64,000 bases of DNA. It comes from a virus. Both the position numbers and the translations under genes were made by a program. The stretch covers positions 1-64,000 of the IMG/VR virus record IMGVR_UViG_3300037258_000352; one strand, given 5' to 3'. Below are positions 1 through 9,585 of the stretch, piece by piece. How positions within the stretch are numbered: position 1 is the stretch's first letter; each line of letters begins with the position of its first letter. The notes under the pieces were generated by a model. The model ran no database searches. It was not told where the DNA came from and saw only the letters and a program-made list of their open reading frames with translations.

Positions 1-2
1 CG

Positions 3-2888
3 ATCACCACGGTCGCTATGTCGGTCGGGGACCGGGTCTGCGTCGAGATCGGATACCGGGCCCGGAACACCACCTCGTCGTCCCGCACCGGGACCATGAA
101 CTATGGCGGTGCGTTCGTCACCGACCTGTTCAAAGGTGACACGGTCGTCACCACCCTTAACGGCTACATCCAGTTCTCGGACCCGAATCAGGTCCTGCAG
201 GCGAAGTCCCCGAACCCTAAGAACTTCTGTAAGAACCCATCGGGTGGGTCGAGTGTCACTACTGGTTGGTCGATTTCCGGGACGGGAATGACCCAAGCCG
301 CCGGGTCGGTAGTGGGAATGTCCCGGTCGACTGGTGTCAAATACACAGTGACCGTGGGTGGTTCCACCGCGCACATAAATACACCACCTGCACCAGCGGC
401 GGTGGGCGAAGTCTGGTCGTTTTACGTCGAATTAGCGGAGACGATAAGCGAATCGATTACCGTCTTCTTCAATTTCCATGACGCGGCCGGTGCATTCCTC
501 AATAACCTTTCAACGGTCATTAACCCGTTGACGACCGCGCAAACCGCTACCGCGTGGAACGCGACCGCGCCCGCGAACACCGCGTTCGTCGACATCGACA
601 TCGAAGCGTCTACCAGCCACACCAACGGGAACGTCATCTCCGTCTCGTGTGTCCGCTACGACTGGTCCACAGCCCAGCTCGCTTACGCCGACGGGGACAC
701 CACAAACTGGTCGTGGGACGGGACATCGGAGGTCTCCACCTCCCACCAGTCGACGATAACCGGCACCGGTACCGCGCCCCTGGGGTCCGCGACGGGTACA
801 GCGACCGGTGTCAAAAAGGTATTCGGCACTGGTACGGCGCCACTCGGTGCGCTGGCCGCGACGGCGACGGGGACACGGAAGGTCCTCGGTTCCGGTTCCG
901 CGCCGCTCGGGACCGCAGCCGGGACGGCAGCCGGGAAGGTTTCCCACACCACCGCCACCGGCAGCGCGCCGCTCGGGGGCGTCGCTTCGGCCACCGGGGT
1001 CCGACGCACGACCGGGACCGGCAGCGCACCACTGGGCAATGCGACCGGGACAGCGACGGGGATCAAAACGGTCCTCGGCGTCGGGTCCGCGCCGTTGGGT
1101 GCGTTGGCCAGCTCAGCAACAGGCACCCCGACGGTCCTCGGGACTGGGACCGCTCCGGTCACCCACACCGCGACCGCGACCGGCCGGCCTACGGTGTTCG
1201 GGACGGGCACGGCGCCGGTGGTGTCGACGTCGACCGCGACGGGTGTCCGGCGCGCCACCGGTACTGGCACTGCACCGCTGGGGGCCCTCGCCGCGTCGGC
1301 AGCGGGTGACGACAACGTCCTCGGGACTGCGACCGCCCCACTCGGGGCCCTGGCCAGCTCAGCGACCGGCAGGAAAACGGTGTTCGGGGTGGGTTCCGCC
1401 CCACTGGGTGGGGTCGCGTCCGCTACCGGTGTCCCCACCGTCACGGGCACCGCCACCGCCCCCCTCGGCGCGCTGGCCGCTACCGCCACGGGCACCCCAC
1501 GTGTCACCGGTACCGCTACTGGCCCGTTGGGTGCTCTCGCCGCTTCGGCCACAGGTGTCCCGACGGTCACTGGGGCCGCTTCCACGCCTGTGGTGTTCAC
1601 CGCCACCGCGACCGGACTGGTGTCCCATACCGGGGTCGGGTCGGCGCCCGTCCTGGTCACCAGCACCGCGACCGGGGGCGTGGATGTGTTCGGGTCCGGG
1701 TCGGCGCCGTTGGGTGCGCTCGCGGCGACCGCGCACGGGGACGAGTACGTCCTCGGGACGGGCACGGCCCCCCTGGGTGGCCTGTCGGCGACCGCGACCG
1801 GGAAACGGGAAACGTTCGCTACCGGCACCGCCCCGCTAGGTGCCTCGACCGGGACCGCGACCGGGAACAAAACCGTGTTCGGGACCGGTCGCGCACCCCT
1901 CGGCGGTTTGGCCAGCTCCGCGACCGGCACCCGGATCGTTCTCGGGACGGCCACCGCGCCGCTCGGTGCGGATGTCTCCACCGCGGCGGGTATCCCGACC
2001 GTCCTGGGTACCGCGTCGGCGCCGGTCACGTTCGAGGCCACCGCGACCGGGACTGGCACTGGGGCGGGCAGCGGCACCGGCAGCGCCCCGCTCGGTGGGG
2101 TCGACGCGACCGCGACGGGTGTCCGCGACACCTTCGGTACCGGTACCGCGCCACTGACCGCGACGTCGACGGCCACCGGGATAAGGGGAACCCACGGGAC
2201 GGGCGTCGCGGTCCTGTCGTTCATCGCGGTCGCGGTCGGGACCGTCACCACCCCCGGCACGGCTACCGCCCCCCTCGGTGGATTGTCGGCGACAGCGGTG
2301 GGGCTGGTCACCGTCACCGCCGTCGGTGATGCCCCCCTCGGTGAGCTCACCGCGTCCGGGGTGGTGGTCCCCGACGACACCGGATCCGGGGACGCCCCGC
2401 TGGGGGACCTGCTGGCTACTGCGGTCGGTGTCGTCACCGTGCAGGGCACCGCCACCGCAGCACTCGGTGTGTTGCAGGCCGTCGCGGTGGGGACAGTCAC
2501 CCGGCACGGGACCGGCGCCGCCCCGCTCGGGGAACTAGCAGCGTCGGCGTTCGCGGCCGGGATCGTGTCCGGCACCGGAACCGCACCACTGGGTGGCCTA
2601 CGCGCTACCGCGGTCGGGTTGGTCACCGTCACCGGGGTCGGTTCCGCGCACCTCGGGGCTCTCATCGCGACCGCAGTCAGCTACCGGCAGCCCATCGCGT
2701 GGCCACCCACCGCCACCGGTGAAACCGTCCTCCCCGTCGCCACCGGTTACCCACGCGTCACCGGTCAGGCCACCGGAACCACCGAAGTTGAGTCGACCAC
2801 TAGCAACACCAGCACCGTCACCGGGCCCGGCACCACCAGCGGTGCCCGAGTCACCCGCACCGGGCAGGGGTCGGTCGTTGCCCGCTGA
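3..2888 (+). CDS. Giant repeat-containing structural protein, 5' end probably outside window
   Basis: The frame is open to the left edge. The first ATG (18) has no ribosome binding site, so the gene is probably cut. About 250 residues of beta-rich, carbohydrate-binding-like sequence are followed by roughly 30 tandem units of about 20 residues built on GTGTAPLGALAATATG, with a variant class having APV in place of APLG. The last 50 residues are Thr/Ser/Gly-rich. Such low-complexity units suggest an extended fibrous or decoration protein. It sits just upstream of the portal gene, an odd place for a tail fibre. Function is inferred only; a head fibre is an alternative. Confidence 0.6.
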   Translation: MTTVAMSVGDRVCVEIGYRARNTTSSSRTGTMNYGGAFVTDLFKGDTVVTTLNGYIQFSDPNQVLQAKSPNPKNFCKNPSGGSSVTTGWSISGTGMTQAAGSVVGMSRSTGVKYTVTVGGSTAHINTPPAPAAVGEVWSFYVELAETISESITVFFNFHDAAGAFLNNLSTVINPLTTAQTATAWNATAPANTAFVDIDIEASTSHTNGNVISVSCVRYDWSTAQLAYADGDTTNWSWDGTSEVSTSHQSTITGTGTAPLGSATGTATGVKKVFGTGTAPLGALAATATGTRKVLGSGSAPLGTAAGTAAGKVSHTTATGSAPLGGVASATGVRRTTGTGSAPLGNATGTATGIKTVLGVGSAPLGALASSATGTPTVLGTGTAPVTHTATATGRPTVFGTGTAPVVSTSTATGVRRATGTGTAPLGALAASAAGDDNVLGTATAPLGALASSATGRKTVFGVGSAPLGGVASATGVPTVTGTATAPLGALAATATGTPRVTGTATGPLGALAASATGVPTVTGAASTPVVFTATATGLVSHTGVGSAPVLVTSTATGGVDVFGSGSAPLGALAATAHGDEYVLGTGTAPLGGLSATATGKRETFATGTAPLGASTGTATGNKTVFGTGRAPLGGLASSATGTRIVLGTATAPLGADVSTAAGIPTVLGTASAPVTFEATATGTGTGAGSGTGSAPLGGVDATATGVRDTFGTGTAPLTATSTATGIRGTHGTGVAVLSFIAVAVGTVTTPGTATAPLGGLSATAVGLVTVTAVGDAPLGELTASGVVVPDDTGSGDAPLGDLLATAVGVVTVQGTATAALGVLQAVAVGTVTRHGTGAAPLGELAASAFAAGIVSGTGTAPLGGLRATAVGLVTVTGVGSAHLGALIATAVSYRQPIAWPPTATGETVLPVATGYPRVTGQATGTTEVESTTSNTSTVTGPGTTSGARVTRTGQGSVVAR

Positions 2889-2950
2889 CATCGCGTTCCC
2901 CGGTGGCCGGTACCCAGCCACGTCCGTGATCATGCGCTCTGGAGGTCTTC

Positions 2951-5722
2951 GTGGCTCTGTTTGACCGGTGGCGTCGCCAGTTCGTGGAAGACCTGACCCT
3001 CGACCAGGCCACGGACTACCTCGCGCGGGAACGGACCGCGTCGCTGCGGGTCCTCCGCGCGGACGGGCAACGCGTCGATTTGACCGCCCAAGACGCTGGG
3101 ACCCGCCTCGCGCTGGTCCGGCAGGAATGGCAAACCGACGCGTGGACCTACCGCGACATGATCGGCGAGTTGCGTTACGCGCAACGACTATTGGCCCGGT
3201 CGGTGGCCACCGTGCGGTTCTTCGCCGCTGAACTGCCCGAGGACTCCACCGAAGACCCCATCGAGCTGGCCGGCCCGGACTACAAAGGTGACCCGGCCCT
3301 CGCGAAGGACGCGGTCGAGAACCTCGCGCGGCTCCCCCTCGACGACGGCCCCGACGGGTTCCTCGCGACGATGACGGAGAACATCGAAACCGCGGGGGAA
3401 TGCTGGATCCACGGGCAGCAAGACGACGAGGACGGGGAGACGTGGTCGATCCGGTCGGTGTCGGAAATCATGGGCGCCGGCGACCAGGTGATGCTGCTGG
3501 AGTTGCCCACGATTTCCAGCTTGGGGCAACGCGCGATCAACCCGAAAACGGAGGAGCTGCTCCGCTGCTGGACGCGGCACCCGAGGTGGGGGAAGCTCGC
3601 GGACTCCCCGCTGCGCGCGATGCTCGACGTCCTCGAGGAAGTGGTGTTGACGGGCCGGGAGCAGCGGGCCGCTGCTAGGTCCCGGATCGCGGCGAACGGG
3701 GTCATGCTGGTCCCGAACTCGTTGGAGCTGCTCCAGTCCCGGGACACCGCTGAGGACTCCGACGCCCCGGAAGGGCTCGCGGACACCGATTTCATGCGGG
3801 ACTTCACCGAAGCGTTAACCGCCCCCATCCGCAATGAGGGGGACCCCGGTGCGGTCGCGCCCTTGATCCTCCGGGGTGAAGCGGAAGCGTTGAAAGAGGT
3901 CCGGCACCTCACCCTGACCCGGGACGACGCCGCGAAGCTGATGGACCGCCTCCAAGGCGCTGTCCTCCGAATGTTGCAGGGCCTCGACATCCAACCGGAG
4001 CAGGTCACGGGTATCGGGGCAACGAACCACTGGGGTGGGTGGCAGATCGAGGCCAGCAACATCCGTCACCAGGTCCTCCCCACTTGCGGGGTCGTCGCGG
4101 GGATGCTCACGAAAGCGTTTCTACGGCCAGCGTTGAAAGCACTGGGTTATCCACCGGAGAAGGTCCGCCGGATCGTGGTTTGGTACGACCCGACCGCGCT
4201 GGTCGAGTCCCCCGACCGGTCCCAAGACGCCCGGGACGCGTGGGACCGGGACGCGATCTCCAACGCCGCGCTGCGGGAAGCGTTGGGGTTCCCCGAGGAC
4301 GCCGTCCCCGAACCCCACGAGCATCTCGTCCGTCTGCTGTCCCGTGGCCGGTTGACACCGCAAGCGGTGCCGCTGGTCGCGGCCCTGTCGGGGGTGAAAC
4401 TCGACGACCCCGATTTGCAGGCCGCGCTCGCGATCGCGGTCGGGTTGGTCGCGCCCGCTCCACACGCGGGACCACCGACGGTGCAGGGGCAGGTGGTTCG
4501 GGCGTTACCTGCTGGTCAACCTGCACCCCCTGCAGCACCCGCAGGGTCGACCGCGACCCCAGCCGGGCCGGGGCAGGTCGTGCCCGAACAGACAGCTCCC
4601 ACCCCAACCGGCCCAGCGGCGCCACCTGCAGTCACCGCCGCTGGTGTCCCGGTCGAGGGGTGGCGGGTGGACATCGACACCGCGCGGCAACTCGCGCAGG
4701 TCGACGCGGTCCTCATGGACCGGATCCTCACCGCCGCTGACGCCGCGATCGTTCGCGCGGTGGAACGCGCCGGCGGTCGGGTCCGTAACGCCGCCCGGAA
4801 AACCCCGGCCCTAGTCGCGTCGATCGAGGGTGTTGAGGTCACCCTCATCGCGTCCGTTCTAGGTCGGGACACCGTCGGATCGTTCGCGTCAGTGTCGGAT
4901 CTCCTCGCCGGGGCCTACACCCGCCTGCGGGACCAGTTCGGTGGGTGGCTCGACCAAGCCGCCCGGTCCGCCGCGACCATCGTCGTGAAACTCTTGGGCC
5001 TGTCGACCAGCAGTCCCGCCGGCCGCGAAATCCGGGACCAGGTCATCACCAGGTACTCGGTGCACCGCGACGCCGCATGGTCGGCGCTGTCCGAGGCGTT
5101 GGACGCGGCCACCGACAAGGCCTTGTTCCGCGCGGATCCCTTAACCCCGGATCCGACACCGGGGGAAGCAGCGGACACACTCCTCTCCCCCGCCGCGGTC
5201 GCCCGCGCGCTCGTCATCGCCGGCGGTGGGACACCTGGGCAGCCGGGGGACTTCGGGTTCGGGACCGGTCCGGTCACTAGGCAGGCCATGACGCAGCAGG
5301 GTGGGGTGGTGTTGGGGTGGGAATGGCAGTACAACCCCGCGCAACCCCGTCGGTCCCATTTCCTGCCGCACCAAGTGTTGGATGGCGCCCGGTTCGGGAC
5401 GTGGACCGACCCGAAACTCGACACCACCCCCGGCAGTGAGTGGATCGGGTCCTACTTCCATCCCCAAGACCACGACGGGTGCTTGTGCTCGTCGACACCG
5501 GTCCTCGCGTTCCCCACCAACGACCCCGACGACATCGTCGGTCAGCGGATCCGCGCGGCGCAGCAATCCCACCGCGGGCGGGTCGCCGCCAAGGTCGCTG
5601 CGGAGGACACCGCCGCCGGTCGGATCGGAACGTCCATTCAGAACGAGGTCGAGACCCGTGATCGGATACTGGCCGGCGTGGAAGCTCTCCGCGCCCACTA
5701 CATCGAAGGGGTGTCAGTCTGA
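2951..5722 (+). CDS. Portal protein fused to a MuF-like head morphogenesis domain
   Basis: 923 aa, GTG start behind TGGAGGT. The N-terminal ~480 residues read as an actinophage portal (dodecameric DNA gate at the capsid vertex), starting MALFDRWRRQFVEDL. A Pro/Ala-rich linker (about 490-560) follows. The C-terminal ~350 residues end with the pattern HDGCLCSSTPV, resembling the Cys-containing end of MuF/gp7-type head proteins. Portal and MuF are usually separate genes, so this is a fusion. The ATGA overlap with the next gene indicates coupled translation. Portal identity is from overall resemblance; the MuF call is weaker. Confidence 0.8.
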   Translation: MALFDRWRRQFVEDLTLDQATDYLARERTASLRVLRADGQRVDLTAQDAGTRLALVRQEWQTDAWTYRDMIGELRYAQRLLARSVATVRFFAAELPEDSTEDPIELAGPDYKGDPALAKDAVENLARLPLDDGPDGFLATMTENIETAGECWIHGQQDDEDGETWSIRSVSEIMGAGDQVMLLELPTISSLGQRAINPKTEELLRCWTRHPRWGKLADSPLRAMLDVLEEVVLTGREQRAAARSRIAANGVMLVPNSLELLQSRDTAEDSDAPEGLADTDFMRDFTEALTAPIRNEGDPGAVAPLILRGEAEALKEVRHLTLTRDDAAKLMDRLQGAVLRMLQGLDIQPEQVTGIGATNHWGGWQIEASNIRHQVLPTCGVVAGMLTKAFLRPALKALGYPPEKVRRIVVWYDPTALVESPDRSQDARDAWDRDAISNAALREALGFPEDAVPEPHEHLVRLLSRGRLTPQAVPLVAALSGVKLDDPDLQAALAIAVGLVAPAPHAGPPTVQGQVVRALPAGQPAPPAAPAGSTATPAGPGQVVPEQTAPTPTGPAAPPAVTAAGVPVEGWRVDIDTARQLAQVDAVLMDRILTAADAAIVRAVERAGGRVRNAARKTPALVASIEGVEVTLIASVLGRDTVGSFASVSDLLAGAYTRLRDQFGGWLDQAARSAATIVVKLLGLSTSSPAGREIRDQVITRYSVHRDAAWSALSEALDAATDKALFRADPLTPDPTPGEAADTLLSPAAVARALVIAGGGTPGQPGDFGFGTGPVTRQAMTQQGGVVLGWEWQYNPAQPRRSHFLPHQVLDGARFGTWTDPKLDTTPGSEWIGSYFHPQDHDGCLCSSTPVLAFPTNDPDDIVGQRIRAAQQSHRGRVAAKVAAEDTAAGRIGTSIQNEVETRDRILAGVEALRAHYIEGVSV

Positions 5723-5892
5723 TGATCACGACCGATGGGCACGACTGGCGGTGGGTGTCGATCGCTGGGCACTTCACCGTGTACGCGAAATGCCGTCGGT
5801 GTGGGGTGCTCAGCTTCACCCCGGGTGATGACGTTGAGGAGTCGATCCCGGCATGTCGTTATCCGAGCGAACACGAGGAGATTTCAGTCTGA
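5722..5892 (+). CDS. Small Cys-containing protein
   Basis: 56 aa, start overlapping the portal stop (TGATGA). Contains CRRC and a later Cys (IPACRYP), so it may bind zinc. The identical junction TCTGATGATCA appears at both its ends, suggesting the next start arose by local duplication. Function unknown; co-translated with head genes. Confidence 0.65.
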   Translation: MITTDGHDWRWVSIAGHFTVYAKCRRCGVLSFTPGDDVEESIPACRYPSEHEEISV

Positions 5893-6266
5893 TGATCAGA
5901 ATCACGGATGAGGAGTTCCGGCGGGTCGGGGACAAACGCTCCGCGGTGATGATGGCGATAGGTGCCGCGTCGGTGTGCTGGGTCCCCGACCCGGGACCTG
6001 GGGTGTTCGACTCCGAGCGGGCCGCGGACCTCGCCGACGACTTGATCCGGTACCTCGCGGTCCCCGACGGCCTATCTGCGGAGGAAGCGAAGTGGCTGGA
6101 CACCCTGATTGACTCTGCGACCCCCGCGCATCCGGGTAGCCCCGCAGATTGGGAAGGGCTGGGACGAGCCCACGCGAAGAAGATCCTGCGGCGGGTCATC
6201 ACCGGTGGGGCACCCGAGCCGGCGGCGGACACGACTGGGATCAGACTCGTGGGGAGCGACCGCTGA
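5892..6266 (+). CDS. Hypothetical head-region protein
   Basis: 124 aa. The ATG at 5892 follows GAGGAGATTTC and overlaps the upstream stop, so it is preferred over the in-frame start at 5853. Acidic N-terminus, helical centre (LADDLIRYLAV, EEAKWLDTLID), no recognised motif. Lies in a chain of overlapping genes between portal and protease. Confidence 0.65.
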   Translation: MIRITDEEFRRVGDKRSAVMMAIGAASVCWVPDPGPGVFDSERAADLADDLIRYLAVPDGLSAEEAKWLDTLIDSATPAHPGSPADWEGLGRAHAKKILRRVITGGAPEPAADTTGIRLVGSDR

Positions 6267-6574
6267 TGCCGACACCCAGCGTGGGGCGGGTGGCGCACTA
6301 CGTCTCTCACGGGACACCGATCCGCCCGGACGGGACACAGGCCTACACCAAACAGTGCCGCGCCGCGGACATCACCGAGGTGGACACCGACGCCCCCGAA
6401 AACGTTGGGCTCCTCGTGAAGAACCCCACCGGTCTGTTCTTCCACCCATTGACAGACGGTGGCTGCGAGTACCACGCGGGGGACCCGACCATGACCGTCG
6501 GATGGTCCTGCACCGGACTTGATCACCAGGGCGGGACGTGGCACTGGCCGACCCGGACGGAGGGTCCGGCGTGA
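6266..6574 (+). CDS. Hypothetical head-region protein
   Basis: 102 aa, ATG overlapping the previous stop (TGATG). His- and Trp-rich toward the C-terminus (GCEYHAGD, WSCTGLDHQGGTWHW). Could be a small metal-binding or virion-associated protein; no family recognised. Confidence 0.65.
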   Translation: MPTPSVGRVAHYVSHGTPIRPDGTQAYTKQCRAADITEVDTDAPENVGLLVKNPTGLFFHPLTDGGCEYHAGDPTMTVGWSCTGLDHQGGTWHWPTRTEGPA

Positions 6575-6831
6575 CACAGTGCGTACTTAGTGTCGACTGC
6601 GAACTCGGGCTGCATGCGGCAGATGAGCACCCTTGCGGCCAACACAGCGAACCACCAGGAACGCCATGCCGATATTGTGAGGACCCCGTCCCGATGGACG
6701 GATCCTCGTGCCCGAAATGTTGGACACCGATCACGATCCCCTTAGCGAAGGCTCTGTTCGCGCCTTACGGGATCTCGGTTGATCCATGGCCTAACGATCG
6801 CCTTGATGAGAGTACCGGAGGTACCCGGTGA
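6571..6831 (+). CDS. Zinc-ribbon protein
   Basis: 86 aa from GTG 6571, which overlaps the preceding stop (GTGA). Central CRYCEDPVPMDGSSCPKCW is a CxxC-CxxC zinc ribbon; the N-terminus is Cys/His-rich too. Role in the head gene cluster unknown. Confidence 0.7.
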   Translation: MTQCVLSVDCELGLHAADEHPCGQHSEPPGTPCRYCEDPVPMDGSSCPKCWTPITIPLAKALFAPYGISVDPWPNDRLDESTGGTR

Positions 6832-9338
6832 CAGCACCAGCAGTTGATCAACCCGTGGAAACCGACGGGGAAGACACCGGCGGATATACCGGCGGGATGA
6901 TCGCCCTCATCCCGTCCGTCGGCGACGCGCAGCAACTCGCCGTCGCCGGTGGCGACGACCCAGACGAAATGCACCTCACCCTGATCTACCTCGGGGACGA
7001 CCTGTCGGACTGGGACGACGCGCAACGCGCGCAGGTTATGGCCGCCGCGCAGCAAACCGCCGCGACCATGAGCCCGGTGCAGGCCCGCGCGTTTGGGCAC
7101 GCCCAGTTCAATCCCGACGGTGGTGACGACGGCTCCCGGGACCCGTGCGCGGTCTATCTGATCGGGGACACCGACCAGCTCGGGCCCGCGCGAGACGCCC
7201 TCGCGAGCACCACCGACCAGGACCAGCACACCCCGTTCGTCCCCCACGTGACCGCTGGGACCGGGGTGAACGCGAGTGACCTCTCGTACACCGGGCCGGT
7301 CACGTTCGACCGGATGCGCGTCGCCATGGGTGACGACACCACCGACATACCACTAGGGGGCGACAGTTCCGTGACCGCTGCAGCACCGACCGCCGTCGAT
7401 GTCGGTTCGCCGGCGACGATCCTGTCCGACACCGGTGACCAGATCACCGTCCACTGGGACGCGCTCGCGGTGGAAGGCCTCGACACCGGAGACGGCCGGT
7501 ATTTGACTCCCGGTGGTGGGTCGACGAGGACACCACCGCTGTCTCTTCTCGCGTTGCCCTACGCGAACCACGGTGGGCAAGACGCCCCCGCTGCGGAGGT
7601 GTTCGGGGAGATCACCACCTTGACCCGCCGGCCCGGCCCGGAGGTCACCAGCAAACGCACCGGGGAACCGTTCCCTGATGGGACGTTCGTGTGGTCCGCG
7701 GACGCCACCATCGACGGCACCCACAAGTTCGCGGACATGGTCCGGAAAGGACACCTGCGGGGTGGGTCTGTTGACCTCGCGGACCTCGACGCTGAGTTGA
7801 TCGACGAAGACACCGCCGCTATGAGCGACAACCCGCGTCGGCGCGCTGTCCTCACCCGGTATGAGATCGCCGCCGCGACGATGGTCCCGGTCCCCGCGTT
7901 CGCCGACGCCTACTGCGACGTCGTCGGCTCCCTCCCCGCGGCGCTGGCCGCGTCCGCGCTGCCCACCGAGCTGTGGAAGGAGCCCGTCCCGATGTGGCGG
8001 TCCAGTGAGGTCGGGGACCTCGTCGCTCGCACCCCGGGGGGCAGCGTCAAAGCCAGCGCCCGGGACAAGGCCGCAGCGAAGGGCCACGCCCTGCCCGACG
8101 GGTCGCTGCCCATCGAAACCGCTGATGACCTCACTAACGCGATCAAACGCGCCGGGTCGGCGAAGGACCCCGTCAAGGCCCGCAAGTTCGTCATGGCCCA
8201 AGCGAAGCGCCTCAAACTGGCCGACAAGATCCCCGACAATTGGAACGCGGACGGCACCACCGGTGACGACGCTGTCACCGCAGCAGCGGTGACCCGACGG
8301 CCTCCCCTGTCGTGGTTCACCGATCCCAGCCTCAACGGGGAAACCCCGATCACCATCACCGACGACGGGCACGTCTACGGGCACGTCGCGGTGTGGTCCC
8401 GGCCCCACATCGGGTTCAACGGGCAACGGATCTACGCCAAGCCGTCCCGCGCGGACTATGCGTTTTTCAACACCGGCGCGGTCCGGTGCCTCGACGAGGA
8501 CGGGACCACGAGGATCGCCGCGGTTGGGCACCTCACCATGGGCACCGGCCACGCCGACCTCCAAGCCTCGTACACCGCAGCGGCACGGCATTACGACCAC
8601 ACCGGGTACGCGTGGGCTGACGTCGCCGCCGGCGACGACAAGTGGGGGGTGTGGGTCAACGGGATACTCAAGCCGGGGATCACCGAGGAGCAAATCAGTT
8701 ACGCCTACGCGCACCCACCATCAGGGGATTGGCGTCCCATAGACGGCGGGTTGGAAATGGTCGCGGCGTTGTGCGTGAACACCCCCGGGATCCCCGTGTC
8801 GAGGGCTCGGGTCGCGTCCGGTGAAGTCGTCGCGTTGGTAGCCGCTGGCGCGCTGGCCCCTGCACCTCCACAGGGTGGGATCGGTGCGATGGTGGATTAC
8901 GACCAGCTCGCTGATCGGGTCGCGGACCGGATCCTGACCCGGCAGCAGCACACCGCTGAGCTGGCCGCGCGCCGAACCGCGGCACTAGCGGCTACCGACG
9001 ACACCACCGAACGGATGGCCGCCGCACTCGCCGCGATCCCCGATGACGACGACGAAGTGTCGACCTTCGAGGCGGTCCGCGCTGACACCCTCGCGTCATT
9101 CCTAGCGGGGAAGGAGATAACCCCGAAAGACGCGGAGAACACGGCCCGCCTCAAGGAATACTGGACGCATGGGAAAGGAGCCGCGCTAATACGCTGGGGT
9201 GAGCCATCAGATTTCGACAGGTGTCGGACACATTTAGCTAAATACGTTCCACCTGGGGGAACCCTAGATGGCCTATGTGCAAACATGCACCATGACGCAC
9301 TAGGTGTTTGGCCGGGGAAGGAACATGGCAAGAAGTAG
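6828..9338 (+). CDS. 2H-phosphoesterase / capsid maturation protease fusion
   Basis: 836 aa, GTG start with GGAGGT, overlapping the zinc-ribbon stop. Residues ~22-165 carry the paired HxT motifs of 2H phosphoesterases (HLTLIYL at 49, PHVTAG at 139). Residues ~200-360 resemble an actinophage prohead protease (GGSVD, later RYEIAAATMVPVPAFADAY), expected to process capsid subunits. Next is a Lys/Ala-rich segment seen in actinophage head proteins (AAAKGHALPDGS, res ~405-465), a beta-rich region, a coiled helix (~690-750), and a C-terminal module (EYWTHGKGAALIRWG) that is less GC-rich than the rest. The protease call follows from position and motifs; the 2H substrate is unknown. Confidence 0.75.
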   Translation: MTAPAVDQPVETDGEDTGGYTGGMIALIPSVGDAQQLAVAGGDDPDEMHLTLIYLGDDLSDWDDAQRAQVMAAAQQTAATMSPVQARAFGHAQFNPDGGDDGSRDPCAVYLIGDTDQLGPARDALASTTDQDQHTPFVPHVTAGTGVNASDLSYTGPVTFDRMRVAMGDDTTDIPLGGDSSVTAAAPTAVDVGSPATILSDTGDQITVHWDALAVEGLDTGDGRYLTPGGGSTRTPPLSLLALPYANHGGQDAPAAEVFGEITTLTRRPGPEVTSKRTGEPFPDGTFVWSADATIDGTHKFADMVRKGHLRGGSVDLADLDAELIDEDTAAMSDNPRRRAVLTRYEIAAATMVPVPAFADAYCDVVGSLPAALAASALPTELWKEPVPMWRSSEVGDLVARTPGGSVKASARDKAAAKGHALPDGSLPIETADDLTNAIKRAGSAKDPVKARKFVMAQAKRLKLADKIPDNWNADGTTGDDAVTAAAVTRRPPLSWFTDPSLNGETPITITDDGHVYGHVAVWSRPHIGFNGQRIYAKPSRADYAFFNTGAVRCLDEDGTTRIAAVGHLTMGTGHADLQASYTAAARHYDHTGYAWADVAAGDDKWGVWVNGILKPGITEEQISYAYAHPPSGDWRPIDGGLEMVAALCVNTPGIPVSRARVASGEVVALVAAGALAPAPPQGGIGAMVDYDQLADRVADRILTRQQHTAELAARRTAALAATDDTTERMAAALAAIPDDDDEVSTFEAVRADTLASFLAGKEITPKDAENTARLKEYWTHGKGAALIRWGEPSDFDRCRTHLAKYVPPGGTLDGLCANMHHDALGVWPGKEHGKK

Positions 9339-9377
9339 CACACCGTGACCGGATGGTAGGATCTCACCAGAGATAAA

Positions 9378-9411
9378 GCCCCTGGCCGTGGTTGCTGCCA
9401 CTACCAGGGGC
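9378..9411 (+). terminator. Hairpin after the protease gene
   Basis: GCCCCTGG (9378-9385) pairs perfectly with CCAGGGGC (9404-9411), with an inner GTGG/CCAC stem. No U-tract follows, so it may attenuate or stabilise RNA rather than terminate. It marks the end of the first head-gene block. Confidence 0.5.
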
Positions 9412-9585
9412 ACAACGCCGAACCTGAGGATTGGTATGTAGATCCGTCAACTGGTGTCCGTCGTTGCCGGGGGTGCTGGAAGGTCAGCTATCGAGCCGCC
9501 GGGCTCGCGTACCGGTCGCGTCAGGCTGGCTGACGGATTGGTGACCGGTCCGCTCTTTTCCCTGGTAGAGGAGGATCCGGACCGG

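Noticed and set aside
683-2665. 660-codon minus-strand open frame
   Set aside because: It mirrors the GTGTAPLG repeats on the opposite strand; periodic GC-rich codons keep it open and it has no ribosome binding site or family features.
9360-9533. 58-codon frame with zinc-finger-like CC...CRGCW pattern
   Set aside because: No ATG, GTG or TTG start; it overlaps the hairpin at 9378. Possibly a decayed homing-nuclease fragment, not supported as a gene.
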